Source: Phenylobacterium kunshanense (GTDB lineage Bacteria > Pseudomonadota > Alphaproteobacteria > Caulobacterales > Caulobacteraceae). Taken from it: a DNA stretch of 64,000 nt. The DNA is taken from contig NZ_QFYS01000002.1 in the NCBI RefSeq assembly GCF_003254525.1, positions 1 to 64,000 of the forward strand, written 5' to 3'. The position numbers and the translations under genes are program-made. Numbering within the stretch: position 1 is the first letter of the stretch; each line of letters opens with the position of its first letter. The notes beneath the pieces are model-generated. The model searched no databases. It saw only the letters and a program-made list of their open reading frames with translations, and had not been told where the DNA came from. Positions 8,853 through 20,087 of this stretch are shown in pieces.

Positions 8853-9512
8853 TCAGGCGACGACCGGCCGCGAGGCCGAGTTCCGCCGCAGCAGCGCGCC
8901 GGCGGCCCCGAAGCCCAGGATCATCAGGGCCCACGAAGCCGGCTCCGGAACTGCGCCGGGATTCACGAGCGGCGCGGTGGACGTCCGGAAATCGTCGATG
9001 CCCACGTAGTCGGCCGAGGTGGTCGTCAGCCTGGCGCTGGCGATCCCATTGGCCTTGATCCCGTAGAAATTGCCGAGATTGTTGTGCCTGGTCGGGGAGA
9101 TCTGGAGGGTCTCGAGCAGGTTGTCGTTCGCGTCGTACGCCGCCAGCGTCCAGACCAGGTCCGAGGCGCCGAAGAAGAAGCCGAAACCGGTGATCGGCGC
9201 GTCGAAGTCGAAGAACATCCCCTTGTTCGAGACGCCCTTCAGCGCCTTGCCCTGCAGGTTGTACTGCCCGCTAAACTGGGAATCGACGGACACCGAGCCC
9301 GTGCCCGAGAACGTCACGCCGTTCTTGGTGAGCTGGGTGTAGGCGCCCGGGGCGATATCCTCGAAGTTGATGACCGTGCCGCCGGTCAGGCCCGTCACGG
9401 CCTCGACGTTGTCGCGGGTGGTCATGGTCACGATGGTGGCCGCACTGGCGGCGCTCCCGACGACGAGGCCGCATGCAAGCGCGGCCCCGAAGAGCATGGA
9501 CTTGAGGTTCAC
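8853..9512 (-). CDS. PEP-CTERM (PEPxxWA) sorting-domain protein
   Basis: A 219-residue secreted protein. It has a signal peptide (MNLKSMLFGAALACGLVVGSAASA), a beta-rich body with INFEDIAPG near residue 50 and GFGFFFGASD near 110, as in proteins that wrap a carbohydrate- or calcium-binding jelly-roll, and a C-terminal sorting tail VPEPASWALMILGFGAAGALLRR. The tail has the PEP motif, a hydrophobic helix and basic residues, matching the alphaproteobacterial PEPxxWA class processed by an exosortase and linked to exopolysaccharide. No exosortase gene is in the window. The body function is unknown. An AAGGAGT ribosome binding site precedes the ATG. Confidence 0.8.
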   Translation of the reverse strand: MNLKSMLFGAALACGLVVGSAASAATIVTMTTRDNVEAVTGLTGGTVINFEDIAPGAYTQLTKNGVTFSGTGSVSVDSQFSGQYNLQGKALKGVSNKGMFFDFDAPITGFGFFFGASDLVWTLAAYDANDNLLETLQISPTRHNNLGNFYGIKANGIASARLTTTSADYVGIDDFRTSTAPLVNPGAVPEPASWALMILGFGAAGALLRRNSASRPVVA

Positions 9513-9703
9513 TGATTACTCCTTGGGGATCTGGCCGGGCGCGCGGGGAGGCGCCTGCCCGGACTCCGACTCTCAACGGCGGTCGGCCTGCCGATGGGCC
9601 GAGCCGTATCGGGCAGGCGATCCGGCGACCGTGGCGCGGAGCGTGAAATCAGCGTGAAAAGCGACTCGTAAGGCCCGTCGGGCGAGAGAATCGTCCTGAC
9701 GGC

Positions 9704-12292
9704 CTACCGCCGGCCCCGGCCCGCCCCACGGAGGTCGGCGCTCATCAGATGCATCTCGCCGCTGCGATAGGTGAGGATCAGCCGCCCGTCGGGTGTCGCG
9801 GCGAAACTGGCGAGCATCGGGACGTCGCCGCCGCCCGGCGCGGGCCCATCCTCGCCGCTGGCGAGGTCCCGACGGCGGACCTCTCCCGAGGACCCATCGG
9901 TCGACCGCCTGTTGTAGTAGAGGGCGCCGCCAACGACGTCCCAGTTCATCCAGTCGTCCGAGGCAAGGGTCGGCTCGACGAGGTTCCACGAGCCGGCCAC
10001 ACGCCCCTGCGCGAAATCCGCCATCCAGATTCCGGCGCGACCATCGATGACCACAAAGAGGCTCCGGCCATCCGGGCCGAGCCGCACGGCGCGCGGCCCA
10101 TCGCCCGTCACCGGCTCAGCGGGAGTCGTCCCGTCGGCCGCCGTACGCCAGATGCGCCAGGCGCCGGACCGTCTGGACGCGAAATAGATGTGCCGGCCGT
10201 CCGCCGACCACACGGGCGAGCCTTCTTCCACCGCGCCGCTGGAAAGCACCCGGATCGGACCGCCGTCGCGTCCGACCACGTAAAGGCTGGACCGGCCGTC
10301 GCGCACGGCCACGAACGCGATCTGTCGTCCGTCCGGCGACCACCGTGGGTTCTGACTCGTGATGCCCGGCAGATCCGTCAGGCGATCGAGCGCGCCATCG
10401 GCGAACCGCCACAGCTGCTCGCTCCCGGACCGATCCGATACGAAGGCGAGCGCTCCATCGGGGGCGACCGCCGGGAACCAGTCGGACTTGCCGGGCTGAG
10501 GCGGGGGAAGGCCTGGGACGCCAGTCCGGTCCGCCCCCGACCGCCCAACGCGAAGGTCGCTCAGATTGTAGAGGGCCTCGAACACCAGAGAGTTCGCCCG
10601 GCGGGCGGTCGATACGGCGTGGACGTCCTGGAACCCTCCGGCCAGCCGCCGCGGTTCCTCACCGCCCTTCAAGGGAAGCCACCAGAGCCCGGTATCGCCA
10701 CGCCTGTTCGACGAGAAGAACACGCCTCGCCCATCGGGAGCCCAGGCGAGTCCCCAGAGCCGCGCCCTCTCCTCGCTCAGCGGCCGGACCTCGCCGTTGT
10801 CTGTGCGCAGGACGAAGACCCCGACGGAGGTCCAGGTCACGCGGCGCATGAAAGCCACGTGGCGGCCATCAGGCGAGACCACCGGCTCGTCGTCGCCCCA
10901 GTAGCCCTCGGGAGGCGTCGTGACCCGAATGGCCTCACCCGTCGCCACATCCATGCGGAACAGGCTGCGCGGCCGACCGACGCCGGCGCGGCCGCCGAGA
11001 TAGAACGAGCGGCCGTCTGCGGACCAGGCTAGGCGAGACGGAACCCCGCCTGGGCAGAGCCCCACAGCGCGCTCCCGTCCCCGGGGAATGCCGACGACGA
11101 TGACTCGGCAGGGCGAACCCTTGGCCATCTCGACGCGGGTGAAGGCGATAGCGGCGCCATCCGGGCTCCAGGCCGGATTCTCGTCGACTGCGGGATCGGT
11201 GGTGATCCGGACCGGCGCCGCGCCGGCCACGCTCTGGATATAGATGTCGGCGTTGCCCGGGACGCGCCGCCGCGAGCTGAAGGCCACGAAGTCGCCCTTG
11301 GGCGACAGGTCCGGCTGGAAGTAGTCGAAGCGGACGGAGGCAAGCGAGCGCAGTTCCCCGAGCTCGGGAGGATCGGCCGGGCGCCATGTCCACGCGGCCC
11401 AGGCCGCCACGGACGCCAGGACGATAGCCGGCGCTAGCCAGGCCCAGAGGCGCGCCCGCCGCCTCGAGGGAGCGCGGAAGGCGTCCTCGTCACTTGATCT
11501 GCCGCCGGGCTCCAGCGCCACGGGAGCGATAGCGGCGGGCGACTCGCGTTCATTGAGGACATTGCGCGTCGCCGCGTCAGGCTCGACGCCCAGCTCGCGC
11601 CTCAACCGGTCTTCCAGTCCCCTCAGATGCTGGACGGCTGCCGCCCGGCGCCCCTGGCGGATCTGCGCGCGCATCACCACGCGATGCGCGCGCTCGTTCA
11701 GCGGATCCAGGGCGAGGAGGCGCTGGGCGGTCTCGCCGGCCGCTTCCGGGGACGCGCCACCCGCGAGCGCCTCATCAAGAGCCTGGACGACCCGCTCGAC
11801 CACCCGCTGGTGCAGCGCCTGGGCCTGGAGCAGCACCCAATCGTCGAAGTCTGGCGCGCCGCGGATCGAGAAATCCTGCAGGAGCGGACCTGCATACGTC
11901 GAGAGCGCATCCGCCGGGGACTGCGCGAGACGCCGATCCAGCTCGTCCACATCCGTGGTCAGCACGCCCTCGGGGATGCCCACCAGCTCGCCTTCGGTGG
12001 CGATCAGCGGCGCTTCGCCGGCCGGCTTCGCCGCCCGGATCATCGAGAGCGCCTTGCGCAGGTTCAAGCGCGCCTGCTCGGGATCGCCTTCGGGCCAGAA
12101 CAGCGCGGCCAGCCGCTCGCGCGACGCCCTGCGGTTTTGCTGCAGGGACAGATAGGCCAGCAACGCCAGGGCCTTGCGCGTGGCGAAATTCACCGGCTCG
12201 CCCGATGGCGTCCGCAGCTGGCACTGACCGAGTAGACTGAGACGCCAGGCCGCCACGTGCCGCTTCACCCTTCCGCGGAGATCGCGCCGCAT
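9704..12292 (-). CDS. Membrane-bound BTAD/SARP-type transcriptional regulator with periplasmic PD40 beta-propeller
   Basis: An 862-residue three-part protein. Residues about 15-100 form an OmpR/AfsR-type winged helix (RKALALLAYLSL, LAALFWPEGDPEQARLNLRKALSMIR). Residues about 112-245 form a bacterial transcriptional activator domain of TPR-like helices (LLALDPLNERAHRVVM, LRRELGVEPDAAT). A single transmembrane helix (about 282-303) leads into a periplasmic region (about 320-862) of repeated PD40/WD40-like blades with NPAWSPDGAAIAF, SPDGRHVAF and NPRWSPDGRQIAF motifs. The layout recalls CadC/ToxR-like one-component sensors, with a propeller as sensor. It is alone, between a PEP-CTERM gene and osmC. 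The target genes are unknown. A start a few codons further in (GTG) is possible. Confidence 0.8.
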   Translation of the reverse strand: MRRDLRGRVKRHVAAWRLSLLGQCQLRTPSGEPVNFATRKALALLAYLSLQQNRRASRERLAALFWPEGDPEQARLNLRKALSMIRAAKPAGEAPLIATEGELVGIPEGVLTTDVDELDRRLAQSPADALSTYAGPLLQDFSIRGAPDFDDWVLLQAQALHQRVVERVVQALDEALAGGASPEAAGETAQRLLALDPLNERAHRVVMRAQIRQGRRAAAVQHLRGLEDRLRRELGVEPDAATRNVLNERESPAAIAPVALEPGGRSSDEDAFRAPSRRRARLWAWLAPAIVLASVAAWAAWTWRPADPPELGELRSLASVRFDYFQPDLSPKGDFVAFSSRRRVPGNADIYIQSVAGAAPVRITTDPAVDENPAWSPDGAAIAFTRVEMAKGSPCRVIVVGIPRGRERAVGLCPGGVPSRLAWSADGRSFYLGGRAGVGRPRSLFRMDVATGEAIRVTTPPEGYWGDDEPVVSPDGRHVAFMRRVTWTSVGVFVLRTDNGEVRPLSEERARLWGLAWAPDGRGVFFSSNRRGDTGLWWLPLKGGEEPRRLAGGFQDVHAVSTARRANSLVFEALYNLSDLRVGRSGADRTGVPGLPPPQPGKSDWFPAVAPDGALAFVSDRSGSEQLWRFADGALDRLTDLPGITSQNPRWSPDGRQIAFVAVRDGRSSLYVVGRDGGPIRVLSSGAVEEGSPVWSADGRHIYFASRRSGAWRIWRTAADGTTPAEPVTGDGPRAVRLGPDGRSLFVVIDGRAGIWMADFAQGRVAGSWNLVEPTLASDDWMNWDVVGGALYYNRRSTDGSSGEVRRRDLASGEDGPAPGGGDVPMLASFAATPDGRLILTYRSGEMHLMSADLRGAGRGRR

Positions 12293-12381
12293 ATACCGCG
12301 AACCGGGATTGCCGAACCCTTATCGCGACCCGCGCCCGGACTGATAGGCTGGGGAAGCCCCTACCCGCAGAGGATCCGACC

Positions 12382-12876
12382 ATGACAGCGCCCGCCAGCG
12401 ACCCTGACGTCGTCAACGTGTCCGAAACGGGCGCGGGCCGGTTCCAGGTGCGGGTCGCGGTCGCGGGCTCGAGCTTCCTGGCCGATGAACCGGTCGAGGC
12501 CGGCGGCCTCGGCTCCGGGCCCAACCCCTACGACCTGCTGGCCTCCGCGCTGGGCGCCTGCACGGTGATGACCCTTCGGCTCTATGCCGAGCGCAAGGGC
12601 TGGCCGCTCGACCGCGCCGAGGTCCGGGTGCTGCACGCCCGCACCGGCCTGGAGGGCCGGGACCGCTTCGCGCGCGAGATCGTGCTGCATGGCGACCTCG
12701 ACGGGGTCCAGCGCGCGCGCCTGATGGAGATCGCCGACCGTTGCCCTGTCCACCGCAGCCTCGAGCGCGGGGCGGAGATCATCAGCGTCCTCGCCCATCC
12801 GCCCATGATCGACGGCCCGGCGGCCGGTGGCGGCGACGGTCACCTCGCCGACATGCAGGAAGCCTGCTGCGACTGA
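12382..12876 (+). CDS. OsmC family peroxide-detoxifying protein
   Basis: A 164-residue protein with the OsmC fold. The redox cysteine pair is visible: C60 in ALGACTVMTLRLYAERKGW and C121 in ADRCPVHRSL. The family reduces organic hydroperoxides with thiol donors in the cytoplasm. The GPNPYDLLASALGAC stretch is typical of the YhfA/OsmC branch. The C-terminus adds a Gly-rich tail ending in two cysteines (EACCD), beyond the usual domain. It starts 89 nt from the divergent BTAD regulator gene and may share its promoter region. Confidence 0.85.
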   Translation: MTAPASDPDVVNVSETGAGRFQVRVAVAGSSFLADEPVEAGGLGSGPNPYDLLASALGACTVMTLRLYAERKGWPLDRAEVRVLHARTGLEGRDRFAREIVLHGDLDGVQRARLMEIADRCPVHRSLERGAEIISVLAHPPMIDGPAAGGGDGHLADMQEACCD

Positions 12877-12891
12877 CGTCGGCGGCGCCCC

Positions 12892-13089
12892 TCAGGCGGG
12901 GTCCAGCGCGCGCGTCTCCGTGGCGAGGAAGCACTCGGCGGACATCATCGGGCTGTAGGGCCGTCCCACCTGCAGATCGGCGAACCCGGCGGCGCGCATG
13001 CTGGCGAGCTCGTCGACCACCGCCTGGACAGTGCCATGGCTGGCGGCGCGCCCCAGCGTTCCGCGAAGACCGAAGACGGTGTAGCTCAT
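12892..13089 (-). CDS. Small conserved-looking hypothetical protein (65 aa)
   Basis: This short reading frame starts with ATG at 13089 and runs without interruption to 12892, convergent with osmC 15 nt away. The product (MSYTVFGLRGTLGRAAS at the start) has an alpha/beta-like pattern and no signal peptide. It has no recognisable motif. It fills a space that would otherwise be empty between osmC and the rplU promoter, and its third-codon GC bias looks like coding DNA. I cannot assign a function. Confidence 0.5.
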   Translation of the reverse strand: MSYTVFGLRGTLGRAASHGTVQAVVDELASMRAAGFADLQVGRPYSPMMSAECFLATETRALDPA

Positions 13090-13206
13090 GGCCGTTCGCT
13101 AGATCGGCCGCGCCCCTGGCGACAGGCGCCCATTACTCATGTTGGGGTGTCGCAGGCCGGCTGCGCTCAGGCGCCGCACCCGCGGGCCGGTGATGGCGCG
13201 CCGCCG

Positions 13207-13234
13207 TTGACTCTCCCCGGCCCGTCTGTATAAC
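13207..13234 (+). promoter_or_regulatory. Sigma-70-type promoter for rplU-rpmA
   Basis: TTGACT (13207-13212) and TATAAC (13229-13234) are separated by 16 nt, a good housekeeping-type match. It would give an rplU leader of about 70 nt, containing a GC-rich hairpin (CCCCG/CGGGG around 13249-13268). Position and strength fit a ribosomal protein operon. It was found by eye only. Confidence 0.6.
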
Positions 13235-13311
13235 CGCGCCTCCTCGTCCCCGGGCCTGCCTCGGGGGCGCGAACACGCTTTCAATCAAGAAGAAATACAA
13301 AGGCGAGAACG

Positions 13312-13884
13312 ATGTACGCGGTGATTAAGACCGGCGGAAAGCAGTACCGGGTCCAGCCCGGCGACCTGCTGATCGTCGAAAAGCTGGAAGGCGAACCCGG
13401 CGCGAAGGTCGCGTTCGGCGAGGTCCTGATGCTCGGCGATGGCGAGGCCGTGACGGTCGGCGCTCCGCTGATCGACGGCGCCACTGTGGCGGCCACCCTG
13501 ATCGAGACCCGCAAGGGCGAGAAGGTGAAGATCTTCAAGAAGATCCGCCGCCAGGGCTATCGCCGCACCCGCGGTCACCGCCAGGCCGAGACGGTTCTGC
13601 GCGTCACCGGCATCACCGCCGGCGGCAAGGAAACCAAGTGGGACGGCGAAGTCTCTCTGGTGACCAAGGCCGAGCTGGACGCCCGCGCCCGCGGCCTCGA
13701 TTTCGCGACCCTCAACAAGCCGAAGAAGGCCCCGGCGGTCGCCGCCGAAGCCGCTCCGGCTCCGAAGGCCGCCAAGGCCAAGGCCCCGAAGGCTGCGGAC
13801 GCCGCCGCCGAGGACGCCGCCCCCGCCAAGAAGCCGGCCGCCAAGAAGGCCGCCGCCAAGAAGGACGAAGGCGCCGCCGAGTAG
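13312..13884 (+). CDS. rplU: 50S ribosomal protein L21 (bL21) with extended Ala/Lys-rich tail
   Basis: The first ~105 residues are a standard bL21 (MYAVIKTGGKQYRVQPGD, KIRRQGYRRTRGHRQ), which binds 23S rRNA in the large subunit. The remainder to residue 190 is a low-complexity tail of Ala, Lys and Pro, typical of the lengthened L21 proteins in Caulobacterales. An AAGGCGAG ribosome binding site precedes the ATG. It is followed by rpmA 34 nt downstream, the near-universal gene pair. Confidence 0.97.
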   Translation: MYAVIKTGGKQYRVQPGDLLIVEKLEGEPGAKVAFGEVLMLGDGEAVTVGAPLIDGATVAATLIETRKGEKVKIFKKIRRQGYRRTRGHRQAETVLRVTGITAGGKETKWDGEVSLVTKAELDARARGLDFATLNKPKKAPAVAAEAAPAPKAAKAKAPKAADAAAEDAAPAKKPAAKKAAAKKDEGAAE

Positions 13885-13918
13885 TCGGCCCGCCCTCAGG
13901 AAAAGGTAGGAGCACACA

Positions 13919-14197
13919 ATGGCTCACAAGAAATCTGGCGGCTCCTCGCGCAACGGTCGCGACTCCGCGGGCCGCCGTCTCGGCGTGAAGAAGTTCGGCG
14001 GCGAAGCCATCAACGCCGGCTCGATCATCGTGCGTCAGCGCGGCACCAAGTTCTGGCCGGGCGAAGGCGTGGGCATGGGCAAGGACCATACCCTCTTTGC
14101 CCTCATCACCGGCGCGGTGAAGTTCGTGACCAAGCGAAACAACCGCACCTACGCCACGGTGGTCCCGGCGCAAGAGAAGGTCATCGCAGCCGAATAG
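13919..14197 (+). CDS. rpmA: 50S ribosomal protein L27 (bL27)
   Basis: A 92-residue bL27 beginning [16 protein letters not shown], whose N-terminal tail reaches the peptidyl-transferase centre, and containing the conserved [12 protein letters not shown] and [24 protein letters not shown] segments. No cleavable N-terminal extension is present. It is co-transcribed with rplU, with an AAAGGTAGGAG ribosome binding site. Confidence 0.98.
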   Translation: MAHKKSGGSSRNGRDSAGRRLGVKKFGGEAINAGSIIVRQRGTKFWPGEGVGMGKDHTLFALITGAVKFVTKRNNRTYATVVPAQEKVIAAE

Positions 14198-14261
14198 GCG
14201 GAACCTCTCTGATCCGGTTCCGCCCCATCAAAAAGGCGGACCGGACACAAGACGACCTTTC

Positions 14262-14300
14262 GCGGGGAGTCCGGTCAGCCGGGCTCCCCGCTGTCGTTTT
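14262..14300 (+). terminator. Probable terminator after rpmA
   Basis: An 8-bp stem GCGGGGAG (14262-14269) / CTCCCCGC (14284-14291) is followed by TGTCGTTTT. An additional GGCGGAACC / GGTTCCGCC hairpin at 14197-14224 begins at the last base of the rpmA stop codon but lacks a T tract. Together they would end the rplU-rpmA transcript before the GNAT gene. Confidence 0.55.
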
Positions 14301-14341
14301 GGGCCCCCACACACCAACAGAAGGGGCCGGGAGGTAGGAAG

Positions 14342-14875
14342 ATGTGCGCACTCGACATACGGCCCGCGATCGGGACGGAACGGCTGATCCTGCGCGGCCC
14401 CACGGCCGCCGACATCCCGGCCATGGCCGAACTCGCCAACGACATCGGGGTAGCGGGCAACGTGGCGCGCATGCCCTACCCCTACGCCGTCGAACACGCG
14501 GAGGAGGGGCTGGCGCGGATCGCCCGCGAAGACCCGCGACGCGAGGCGACCTTCGCCATCGAGCACCGCGACTTCGGCTTCCTCGGCATGCTGGGCTTCC
14601 ACGAGAAGCAGCCGGGACGATCCGAGGTCGGCTACTGGCTGGGTCGCCCCTTCTGGGGCCGCGGCTACGCCACCGAGGCGCTGACCGCCGCCCTGCGCTG
14701 GGCGAAGTCCGACTGGCGGCGCAACGTGGTCTGGGCGGGGCACTTCGCCGACAACCCCGCCTCTGGCCAGGTGCTGATCAAGGCGGGCTTCCTCTACACG
14801 GGAGACGTCGAGCCCCAGGACTGCCTGGCCCGCGACTGCAAGGTCGCGAGCCGCAAGATGGTCTGGCTGGCCTGA
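14342..14875 (+). CDS. GNAT family N-acetyltransferase (RimJ/RimL-like)
   Basis: A 177-residue acetyltransferase of the GNAT_3 type. It begins with the ERLILRGPTAADIPAMAEL strand-helix of RimJ/RimL-like enzymes, has the motif A region GYWLGRPFWGRGYATEAL that binds the acetyl-CoA pyrophosphate (about residues 99-117), and motif B with NPASGQVLIKAGF near 139-151. It transfers acetyl to an amine; the substrate is unknown. A GNAT gene between rpmA and obgE is common in Caulobacterales. A GGGAGGTAGGAAG ribosome binding site precedes the ATG. Confidence 0.88.
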   Translation: MCALDIRPAIGTERLILRGPTAADIPAMAELANDIGVAGNVARMPYPYAVEHAEEGLARIAREDPRREATFAIEHRDFGFLGMLGFHEKQPGRSEVGYWLGRPFWGRGYATEALTAALRWAKSDWRRNVVWAGHFADNPASGQVLIKAGFLYTGDVEPQDCLARDCKVASRKMVWLA

Positions 14876-14900
14876 CGCCCGTCCGACCTCAGTTCGTCCA

Positions 14901-14963
14901 AACCACGGAAAACACGGAAGGACACAGACGCGCAGCGCCTTCTCTTCCGCGTCTTCCGTGGTT
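14901..14963. repeat. Inverted repeat of the ACCACGGAA type between the GNAT gene and bioY
   Basis: AACCACGGAA (14901-14910) is perfectly inverted at 14954-14963 (TTCCGTGGTT), with inner ACACGGAAGG and CTTCCGCGTC partial copies. This resembles short dispersed palindromic elements seen in intergenic regions of many proteobacteria. No second copy was noticed in this window. It is not followed by a T tract. Confidence 0.5.
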
Positions 14964-14983
14964 CCAATTTTTGACGGCGCTGA

Positions 14984-17730
<2,747 letters not shown>

Positions 17731-17781
17731 CCGACCCTCCCTCGGGAGCGTAGTAAGGCTCAGATTGAGCATAAGAGGTCC

Positions 17782-19338
17782 GTGGTGGACGACGGCGGCG
17801 CATCGAGGAGCGGAGGACGGCTGGAGGCGCTGGCGCCGGGCCAGGCGATCCCGTTCGGCGGCGACCGCGTCGCCCATGTGAGCCCCGAGCTGGCCGCCGC
17901 ATTCCGGGCCGGCGACCGTCTCGTCGTGGTCCAGGACACCGGCGACCTGCTGCATATCCCGGCCCGCGAGCAGGCCGCCGCGGCCGGGGCCGTCGGCCGC
18001 GCCACCGCCGCCTTCGCGCGGATGGGGGAAGTCCCCGACGACGCCATCACCGCCTTCTTCGAGGCCTTCGCCGCGCGCCTCGAGGACGAGGGGGTCTGGA
18101 CCCGCATCGCCGCCGCCAACGCCGCCGACGTGGAAGGCGCCCGCGCACGGGGCCGCTCCACCACCCGCCTCGCCGCCACCGACGCCATGCGCCGCGACAT
18201 GGTCGCGGGCCTCCGCGCCTGGCGCGACGCCGCGCCGCCGCGCGGCCGGGTGCTCGAGCGCGTGGACCACGCCGGCTGGAGCGTGGAGCAGGTCATGGCG
18301 CCCCTGGGCGTCGTCGGTTTCGTCTTCGAGGGCCGTCCCAACGTCTTCGCCGACGCGACGGGCGTGATCCGGGCCGGCAATACCGTCGTCTTCCGCATCG
18401 GCTCGGACGCGCTCGGCACCGCCCGCGCCATCGTCGCCGAGGCGCTCGACGCCGCCCTGGCCGAGTCTGGCCTGCCCCAGGGCGCGGCGACCCTGGTGGA
18501 CTCCGCCGCCCATGCCGCCGGCTGGGCGATGTTCGCCGACAGCCGCCTGTCGCTGGCGGTGGCGCGCGGCTCGGGCCCCGCCGTCGCCCAGCTCGGCGCC
18601 ATCGCCCGGCAGGCCGGCACGCCGGTCAGCCTGCACGGCACGGGCGGCGCCTGGATGGTGGCCGACGAGACGGCGGACGCCGAGCGGTTCTATGCCGCCG
18701 CCTACCACTCGCTCGACCGCAAGGTCTGCAACACGCTCAACACCTGCTGCATCGTCGCCAGCCGGGCCGATGAACTGATCCCCGTCTTCCTCGACGCCCT
18801 GGAAAAGGCCGGCCAGCGTCGCCGCGGCTGCAAGCTGCATGTGGCCGAGGCCGACTTCGACCGCCTGCCCGAACGCTGGCGCACCGCGCGTGGCGTCGTC
18901 GTGCGCGCCGAGGGACCGGTAGAGGAGGCCCTGGCCGAACCCATCGCCGACGACCGGCTGGGCGAGGAATGGGAGTGGGAGGAGACCCCTGAGGTCAGCC
19001 TGAAGATCGTCGCCGACGCCGCCGAAGCCGTCGCCCTCTTCAACCGCTACAGCCCGCGCTTCGCCGCGGCCCTGATCGCCGAGGATCCGGCGGCGCACGA
19101 CCGCTTCTACGCCACCATCGACGCGCCCTTCGTCGGCGACGGCTTCACCCGCTGGGTGGATGGTCAGTACGCGCTCAACAAACCCGAGCTCGGCCTCTCC
19201 AACTGGGAGAACGGCCGCCTGTTCGCCCGCGGCGGGGTGCTGGCCGGCGACGGCGTCTTCACCGTCCGGGCCCGCGTGCGACAGGCCGACCTCGACCTCG
19301 ACCGCGGGGGCGCGCCCACCCCGCCGCGCGCCGGCTGA
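17782..19338 (+). CDS. proA: ProA-like glutamate-5-semialdehyde dehydrogenase, divergent, with N-terminal extension
   Basis: A 518-residue aldehyde-dehydrogenase-fold protein immediately after proB, where proA is expected. Residues about 105-500 align by eye with ProA: ANAADVEGARARG, PLGVVGFVFEGRPNVFADA, IRAGNTVVFRIGSDALGTARAIV, the catalytic Cys316 in KVCNTLNTCC, NRYSPRFAAALIAED and FTRWVDG with a following GLSNWENGRLFARG. ProA is normally about 415-430 residues; here about 90 extra N-terminal residues rich in Ala/Val precede the domain, and many core positions differ. It should reduce gamma-glutamyl phosphate with NADPH. The start is GTG at 17782 (or 17785) after AGAGG. Confidence 0.75.
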   Translation: MVDDGGASRSGGRLEALAPGQAIPFGGDRVAHVSPELAAAFRAGDRLVVVQDTGDLLHIPAREQAAAAGAVGRATAAFARMGEVPDDAITAFFEAFAARLEDEGVWTRIAAANAADVEGARARGRSTTRLAATDAMRRDMVAGLRAWRDAAPPRGRVLERVDHAGWSVEQVMAPLGVVGFVFEGRPNVFADATGVIRAGNTVVFRIGSDALGTARAIVAEALDAALAESGLPQGAATLVDSAAHAAGWAMFADSRLSLAVARGSGPAVAQLGAIARQAGTPVSLHGTGGAWMVADETADAERFYAAAYHSLDRKVCNTLNTCCIVASRADELIPVFLDALEKAGQRRRGCKLHVAEADFDRLPERWRTARGVVVRAEGPVEEALAEPIADDRLGEEWEWEETPEVSLKIVADAAEAVALFNRYSPRFAAALIAEDPAAHDRFYATIDAPFVGDGFTRWVDGQYALNKPELGLSNWENGRLFARGGVLAGDGVFTVRARVRQADLDLDRGGAPTPPRAG

Positions 19339-19348
19339 GTCCGCGCGG

Positions 19349-20008
19349 ATGTGGTTCGCAGGCCCGGCGCGCCGCGCGCCGATCGCTGGTCACCCCCGGG
19401 CGCTTCGGCTGGGCTTCGCCCTCCGCCCCGGCATGAAGGTCGGCCTCTACGGCGGATCGTTCAACCCGGCCCACGACGGCCACGCGCACGTGGCCGAGAC
19501 GGCCAAGCGGCGCCTGGGCCTGGACCGCGTCATCTGGCTGGTCTCGCCGCAGAACCCGCTGAAAGCCCGGCACGAGACGGCCGACCTCGCCCACCGCATC
19601 GCCGGCGCCCGCGCGATCGCCCAGGGACCGGGCATGATCGTCACCGAGATCGAGAGTCGCCTGGGCTCGGCCTACACCATCGACACCATCCGGGCGCTGA
19701 AGGCCCGCCACCCGGGCGTCCACTTCGTCTGGATCATGGGCGCCGACAGCCTGGCCTCCTTCCACCGCTGGAAGGGCTGGACCCAGATCATGCACGAGGT
19801 TCCGATGGCCGTGGTCTCCCGGCCCTGGATCTCGCTCAAGAGCCGCTTCTCGCCGGCCGCGCAGCGGTTCGCGCGCTATCGCCACCCCTCGCAGGCGGCC
19901 AGCCGCCTGGCCGGCAGCCCGACGCCGGCTTGGGTGTTCCTGTTCGGGCGGTTCAATTTCCAGTCCTCCACGGCGCTCCGCGAGCGCCTGCGCCGCTCTG
20001 CCGCCTGA
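19349..20008 (+). CDS. nadD: Nicotinate-nucleotide adenylyltransferase
   Basis: A nucleotidyltransferase of 219 residues that makes deamido-NAD from nicotinate mononucleotide and ATP. It has GLYGGSFNPAHDGHAHVA (about 32-49) with the T/HxGH motif, IWLVSPQNPLK, ESRLGSAYTIDTI, IMGADSLASFHRWKGW, and the C-terminal nucleotide motif QSSTALRERLR (ISSTxIR in most homologues). The start is uncertain: ATG at 19349 includes an upstream segment RALRLGFALRPG, which resembles the N-terminus of relatives, while ATG at 19433 gives a 191-residue protein. It lies 10 nt after the proA-like gene. Confidence 0.92.
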   Translation: MWFAGPARRAPIAGHPRALRLGFALRPGMKVGLYGGSFNPAHDGHAHVAETAKRRLGLDRVIWLVSPQNPLKARHETADLAHRIAGARAIAQGPGMIVTEIESRLGSAYTIDTIRALKARHPGVHFVWIMGADSLASFHRWKGWTQIMHEVPMAVVSRPWISLKSRFSPAAQRFARYRHPSQAASRLAGSPTPAWVFLFGRFNFQSSTALRERLRRSAA

Positions 20009-20087
20009 GCGACCCGCGAGGGCGCCTGACCTGGGCCCCGGGGTGTGCTAGGGTCTCGCCAGCGAGGACATCAAAGGAGCTACCCCG

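Noticed and set aside
14197..14224. GGCGGAACC / GGTTCCGCC hairpin as the main rpmA terminator
   Set aside because: No T tract follows; the hairpin at 14262-14291 with TGTCGTTTT is the better candidate.
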